From Peptoniphilus gorbachii (lineage in GTDB: Bacteria; Bacillota; Clostridia; Tissierellales; Peptoniphilaceae), in NCBI RefSeq assembly GCF_016908115.1, contig NZ_JAFBDH010000014.1, forward strand, positions 1 through 34,032: a stretch of DNA of 34,032 bases, in the 5' to 3' direction. The notes beneath the pieces were generated by a model. That model was not told where the DNA came from. It searched no databases and was given only the letters and a program-made list of their open reading frames with translations. Of the stretch, positions 32,513 through 34,032 are shown in pieces (position 1 is the first letter of the stretch; each line of letters starts with the position of its first letter). The translations under genes and the position numbers were made by a program.

Positions 32513-33009
32513 TGAATTATGCGCAAATAAGAAAGTATGATGTGGCAAATGGACCTGGCATAAGGACCACAATTTTTGTTACAGGTTGCACTCACAATTG
32601 TCACAACTGTTTTAACAAAGAATACCAAGACTTTAACTTTGGCGAGCCTTGGACTGACAAGGAAACAAGAGAAGTCATTGACTATTTAAAACTAGATGAA
32701 GTAAAGGGGCTTACGCTACTTGGCGGTGAGCCCTTTCAAAATGAAGTGGACCTCTTAAAAGTTATTCGTGACATAAAAAAAGAAGTCCAAAAGGAAATTT
32801 GGATCTTCTCTGGTTATACTTATGAAGAAATTTTAAATGACGAGAATAAAAAAAATCTCCTAAAGGAATGTGACGTCCTTGTAGACGGAAGATTTGTAGA
32901 AGCCCTAAAGGATTTAAAGCTAAGATTTCGCGGCTCATCAAACCAAAGGATAATTGACATAAAAAAATCCTTGGCGGCAAAGGAAGTAGTTTTATTTGAC
33001 TTAAAATAA
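32512..33009 (+). CDS. nrdG: Anaerobic ribonucleotide reductase activating protein
   Basis: Radical-SAM activase that installs the glycyl radical in NrdD. The 165-residue product has the cluster motif CTHNCHNC (CX3CX2C) near residues 26-33, GLTLLGGEPF near 64-73 (SAM-binding GGEP), and the short form typical of NrdG. The ATG overlaps the nrdD stop as TAATG, giving direct translational coupling. The NGPGIRTTIFVTG stretch before the cluster is characteristic. Confidence 0.96.
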   Translation: MNYAQIRKYDVANGPGIRTTIFVTGCTHNCHNCFNKEYQDFNFGEPWTDKETREVIDYLKLDEVKGLTLLGGEPFQNEVDLLKVIRDIKKEVQKEIWIFSGYTYEEILNDENKKNLLKECDVLVDGRFVEALKDLKLRFRGSSNQRIIDIKKSLAAKEVVLFDLK

Positions 33010-33043
33010 TAATAAACTTAAATTTCTATAAAAAAGAAAAATG

Positions 33044-33086
33044 CCTCAGCTTTGAATGGTAAACATCACTGCTGAGGTCTTTTTTT
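33044..33086. terminator. Bidirectional terminator after nrdG
   Basis: CCTCAGC (33044-33050) and GCTGAGG (33071-33077) form a seven-pair stem. The tails are TCTTTTTTT on plus and CATTTTTC on minus. It separates convergent genes. Confidence 0.85.
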
Positions 33087-33089
33087 GCC

Positions 33090-33722
33090 CTATTCTTCTG
33101 GAGGTATTGGCGTGTCTAAAGTTTCGTTATCAAAGAAGTCTGTGCCGTCATTGGCATTGTCTTGGAAGGTCCCAAGGGTGGAAACATAGTCCACGCCATC
33201 AATAGTATAATAAATTTCAACTCTTAGGTATTCCAGAAAATATTTTTCAAATTGAGTGCTATACCTCTTAGTTTCAAAATAATATCTGCCGTCATCAAGC
33301 CTATCTAACTCGCCTTCTATGACTCTCTGCTTTTCTTTGTCATCATAATGGGAAGCAGAGGCAAATATTTTTATCTTTGGAATTGCAGGCTCATAAACTT
33401 TTCCCTTATTTATGAACTCTACATAAAATTTATTATCTTCATTTAAGTGTATTGAAGGAATGTCACCTTCAATCCTACCATCAATTGTATCTCTTAGTTT
33501 CATTAGTTCTTTTTCAGAAAGATTTTCAAATTTCTCTCTCTCAAAGGTCCTTACAATTGGTTTCCTCTCATCATTGGACACCTGAACATTTACTTTATCC
33601 CCATGTATAGAATTGTTTCTTTTAAAATCTGGAGTTGGAGAAAAATAAATTTGTATAGCAACAAATAAAATTATTACAAGAAGAATCAGGATAGCAAAAA
33701 CTTTTGCAACTTTACTTTTCAT
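33090..33722 (-). CDS. Membrane-anchored extracytoplasmic protein, unknown function
   Basis: A 210-residue protein with a short basic start, one helix at about 8-27 and a soluble outer part. The outer part is rich in charged residues and beta-type strands (KFYVEFINKG, YYFETKRYS, VEIYYTIDGVDYVS). The C-terminus is acidic (DNETLDTPIPPEE). No lipobox Cys and no enzymatic motif were seen; it contains no Cys at all. The composition suggests a small beta-sandwich held at the cell surface. TAGGTGAT precedes the ATG. It stands alone between the nrdG terminator and the rRNA operon end. Confidence 0.7.
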   Translation of the reverse strand: MKSKVAKVFAILILLVIILFVAIQIYFSPTPDFKRNNSIHGDKVNVQVSNDERKPIVRTFEREKFENLSEKELMKLRDTIDGRIEGDIPSIHLNEDNKFYVEFINKGKVYEPAIPKIKIFASASHYDDKEKQRVIEGELDRLDDGRYYFETKRYSTQFEKYFLEYLRVEIYYTIDGVDYVSTLGTFQDNANDGTDFFDNETLDTPIPPEE

Positions 33723-33785
33723 AATATCACCTAATTTATTATTACCCCTTTGCCCTTGATAAAAATAAAAATTCCCAATAAAAAA

Positions 33786-33812
33786 ATCTTCCTCAAAGGG
33801 AAGATCTTTTTA
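33786..33812. terminator. Hairpin with T tails upstream of the hypothetical gene
   Basis: ATCTTCC (33786-33792) and GGAAGAT (33799-33805) form a seven-pair stem. The minus-strand tail is TTTTTTT, and the plus tail is CTTTTTATC. On minus it could be a second terminator for the rRNA operon. Confidence 0.6.
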
Positions 33813-33824
33813 TCTTTAATATGT

Positions 33825-33840
33825 AATGAGATAACTCATT
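33825..33840. repeat. Short inverted repeat
   Basis: AATGAG (33825-33830) and CTCATT (33835-33840) around ATAA, in the gap between the rRNA terminator and the second hairpin. Purpose unknown. Confidence 0.3.
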
Positions 33841-33887
33841 GTGGAATAATTAAAGCAAAATATTTACTAATTTTAAAAGGAGTATTT

Positions 33888-33931
33888 AAAATAAAAAGTC
33901 TATTGACAAAGATAAACTTGCATCAATAGAC
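33888..33931 (-). terminator. rRNA operon terminator
   Basis: GTCTATTGA (33898-33906) and TCAATAGAC (33923-33931) form a nine-pair stem a few bases after the 5S gene; the minus-strand tail is TTTTTATTTT. Confidence 0.85.
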
Positions 33932-33937
33932 CTTTTA

Positions 33938-34032
33938 ACTGGCGATAACTTACTCTCCCAGGCCGTTGCCAGCCAAGTACCATCAGCGGACTAATGCTTA
34001 ACTTCTGTGTTCGGTATGGTTACAGGTGTGTC
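33938..34032 (-). rRNA. 5S ribosomal RNA, 3' part, cut by the window edge
   Basis: On the minus strand the sequence includes CCGAACACAGAAGTTAAGC, GATGGTACTTGG, and CCTGGGAGAGTAAG, the highly conserved loop B/C and helix IV-V parts of bacterial 5S rRNA. About 95 bases are present, and the first 20 or so lie beyond the right edge. The order (5S, then terminator) marks the end of an rRNA operon transcribed right to left. The 3' end is set near 33938 by the helix I partner GCCAGTT. Confidence 0.95.

Noticed and set aside
33723-33937. tRNA genes next to the 5S rRNA
   Set aside because: No T-loop (GGTTCGAATCC-like) or cloverleaf pattern was found in this gap; it holds terminators and an inverted repeat only.
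1-34032. CRISPR arrays, prophage or toxin-antitoxin modules
   Set aside because: No regular repeats with spacers, no phage structural or integrase genes, and no typical small toxin-antitoxin pair were seen.

Overview
This is a low-GC (roughly 30 % by eye), gene-dense chromosomal segment of an anaerobic Firmicute. Anaerobic life is suggested by a class III (oxygen-sensitive, glycyl-radical) ribonucleotide reductase with its activase, a fused ferredoxin/NAD/NADP transhydrogenase (NfnAB type), a formate/nitrite-type channel and a thioredoxin reductase without the NADPH signature. The overall look (AT-rich, strong Shine-Dalgarno sites, many short intrinsic terminators, partial vitamin pathways) fits Clostridia/Tissierellia such as the Peptoniphilaceae, but that placement is a guess. 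Most genes lie on the minus strand, as does a 5S rRNA gene cut by the right edge, so minus is probably the leading strand.

Left (1-5100), thiamine and purine salvage: from right to left are apt, a TPP riboswitch plus thiC, and a second TPP riboswitch plus thiW-thiD-thiM/thiE, the last a ThiM-ThiE fusion. No thiazole-synthesis genes (thiG/H/S/F) are present. The set suggests HMP is made de novo by ThiC while thiazole is imported by ThiW and phosphorylated by ThiM. The extreme left edge may hold the end of an IS3-like element.

5150-9750: an NhaC antiporter and an FNT channel on plus converge on a YwaF-like membrane protein; then a hotdog thioesterase overlaps dinB. 9750-13800: a HAD phosphatase, then a tight operon of a histidine phosphatase, a thioredoxin-reductase-like flavoprotein and an unusual arylsulfotransferase-like beta-propeller fused to thioredoxin. 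13900-20250: a membrane-anchored MutS-like ATPase, a tiny membrane protein, a 2-hydroxyacid dehydrogenase, a MATE exporter preceded by a 28-bp palindrome, a TraX-family protein and FabK.

20360-27700: proB-proA, the divergent NfnAB fusion, a cupin, a flavin/PLP-oxidase-fold protein, and panC coupled to a BASS-family (PanS-like) transporter without panB. The panC leader is short, starts at the predicted promoter and can form two mutually exclusive folds, one of which hides the ribosome-binding site. 27740-34032: a DsbA-fold protein with no cysteine, a secreted NlpC/P60 hydrolase, nrdD-nrdG behind two NrdR-like boxes 32 bp apart, a membrane-anchored hypothetical protein, and the end of an rRNA operon.

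Most attractive for follow-up: the sulfotransferase-thioredoxin/non-NADPH reductase operon, the panC leader RNA, the NrdR boxes and the membrane MutS-like protein.
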